A stretch of DNA of 13,392 nt, taken from contig JASEEW010000031.1 of NCBI GenBank assembly GCA_030019485.1, positions 1 to 13,392 on the forward strand. Reading direction: 5' to 3'. The notes under the pieces are model-generated. The model ran no database searches. It saw nothing but the letters and a program-made list of their open reading frames with translations, and was not told where the DNA came from. Below, piece by piece: positions 12,904 to 13,392 of the stretch. The position numbers were made by a program, and so were the translations under genes. This stretch comes from Thermoplasmatales archaeon (GTDB lineage Archaea; Thermoplasmatota; JASEFT01; JAUWIS01). Position 1 is the first letter of the stretch. The number at the start of each line of letters is the position of its first letter.

Positions 12904-13392
12904 TTACTTATTCCCCCCTGTTCTAGAGGCAAAACGCCAGAGGGATATGAGATTCACATCCTGCATCCTGGGCACATCCCTTCTTGTGATCACAAGCTTA
13001 TTCAAAACCTTTCTCAGCCTTATCCTCCTCAAGGATTCTATATCTCTGGGTTGCAATTCATCCATATATTTCACTTCAATTGCCTCATTGTCTACAATGA
13101 AATCCACTTCCCTGTTGGCATCATTATAATAATAGACATCACCCCTGTCTTTGATAAGGAGATACACCAGATTTTCTGCCAGTGAACCAATGTTTCCTTT
13201 TCCCGCACTAACCACTTTTATCCCAGTATCAGGGGAATAACATTTCTTAGGAGCAACCTTTCTCACATTTGGTTTTCCGTACTTCTCAACAAGATGAATG
13301 AGAAATGTTTCCTCAAACCCGACTTTACGAGATAATCATATCCCCCGTCGTGGGAATGTATTACCCATATTTTTGAAATAAAAAAAGCGTCA
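12904..13392 (-). pseudogene. C-terminal part of a DUF4143-type AAA ATPase, frameshifted (partial)
   Basis: The in-frame part from about 13325 to the stop at 12904-12906 contains FEETFLIHLVEKYGKPN, then KKCYSPDTGI. SLAENLVYLLIKDRGDVYYY and REVDFIVDNEAIEVKY follow. This is the C-terminal domain (DUF4143, PF13635) of AAA_14-type ATPases, with the nuclease-like VDFIV...EVKY core. The GTG at 13266 is only an internal valine. Upstream, the frame meets a stop, whereas the next frame continues as KIWVIHSHDGGYDYLVKSG to the window edge. A missing base near 13317-13332 therefore looks likely, through a real mutation or a sequencing error. The ATPase domain would lie outside the window. The gene faces cdc48 and seems unrelated to it. 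Such ATPases are scattered, of unknown role, in archaeal accessory regions. Confidence 0.6.

Noticed and set aside
12744..13129. Plus-strand frames after cdc48
   Set aside because: They overlap the DUF4143-type gene in antisense for most of their length and show no protein-like pattern or ribosome site.

Overview
The window is AT-rich DNA with archaeal character. It encodes a two-ring Cdc48/VAT ATPase, an archaeal ATPase_2/DUF234 protein and haloarchaeal-type gas-vesicle accessory proteins. Its promoters are TATA boxes, several placed about 25-27 nt upstream of a start codon, as for leaderless transcripts. AGA/AGG dominates the arginine codons of the host genes I counted. I cannot name the lineage beyond an archaeon, probably euryarchaeal or a related uncultured group.

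Layout. (1) 1-977: the C-terminus of a membrane-anchored surface protein, then two small unassigned genes transcribed divergently. (2) 1031-3807: two winged-helix/nucleotidyltransferase pairs of the AbiEi/AbiEii (type IV toxin-antitoxin) kind, tail to tail with a 4-bp overlap. The minus-strand pair is intact. In the plus-strand pair the nucleotidyltransferase is a pseudogene with a frameshift at an A8 run and a 131-bp insertion. That insertion is a chain of four hairpins flanked by a 4-bp direct repeat, and it splits the GG...DxD active site. (3) 3973-5361: an ATPase_2/DUF234 protein carrying an ExD...ExK nuclease-like motif. (4) 5386-5608: a possible small minus-strand gene and the control region of the next operon, with a 21-bp dyad beside a TATA box. 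(5) 5609-9127: a plus-strand operon encoding a PadR-type regulator with an N-terminal MEDS-like domain, GvpF/L, GvpG, two tandem GvpH-like Hsp20 proteins, a 57-residue very basic protein in the place GvpI holds in haloarchaea, and a coiled-coil protein. No GvpA, GvpN, GvpJ or GvpK is in the window. (6) 9209-12724: Cdc48/VAT interrupted in its D1 ring by a complete 443-residue intein with both LAGLIDADG motifs and an internal helix-turn-helix. (7) 12904-13392: the C-terminal part of a DUF4143-type ATPase on the minus strand, with an apparent frameshift near the window edge.

How the parts relate. The gvp-like genes are tightly packed (overlaps of 1 and 4 nt, gaps of 1-45 nt) with strong Shine-Dalgarno sites, so they are probably expressed together under the PadR-type regulator. 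They look like the assembly and chaperone half of a gas-vesicle system, so the structural shell gene must lie elsewhere or the module does another job. Cdc48 follows on the same strand but has its own TATA-like element. The left third is an accessory region of TA-like modules and orphan ATPases in various states of decay. The signals most worth follow-up are the hairpin-chain insertion, the GvpA-less gvp module and the intein.
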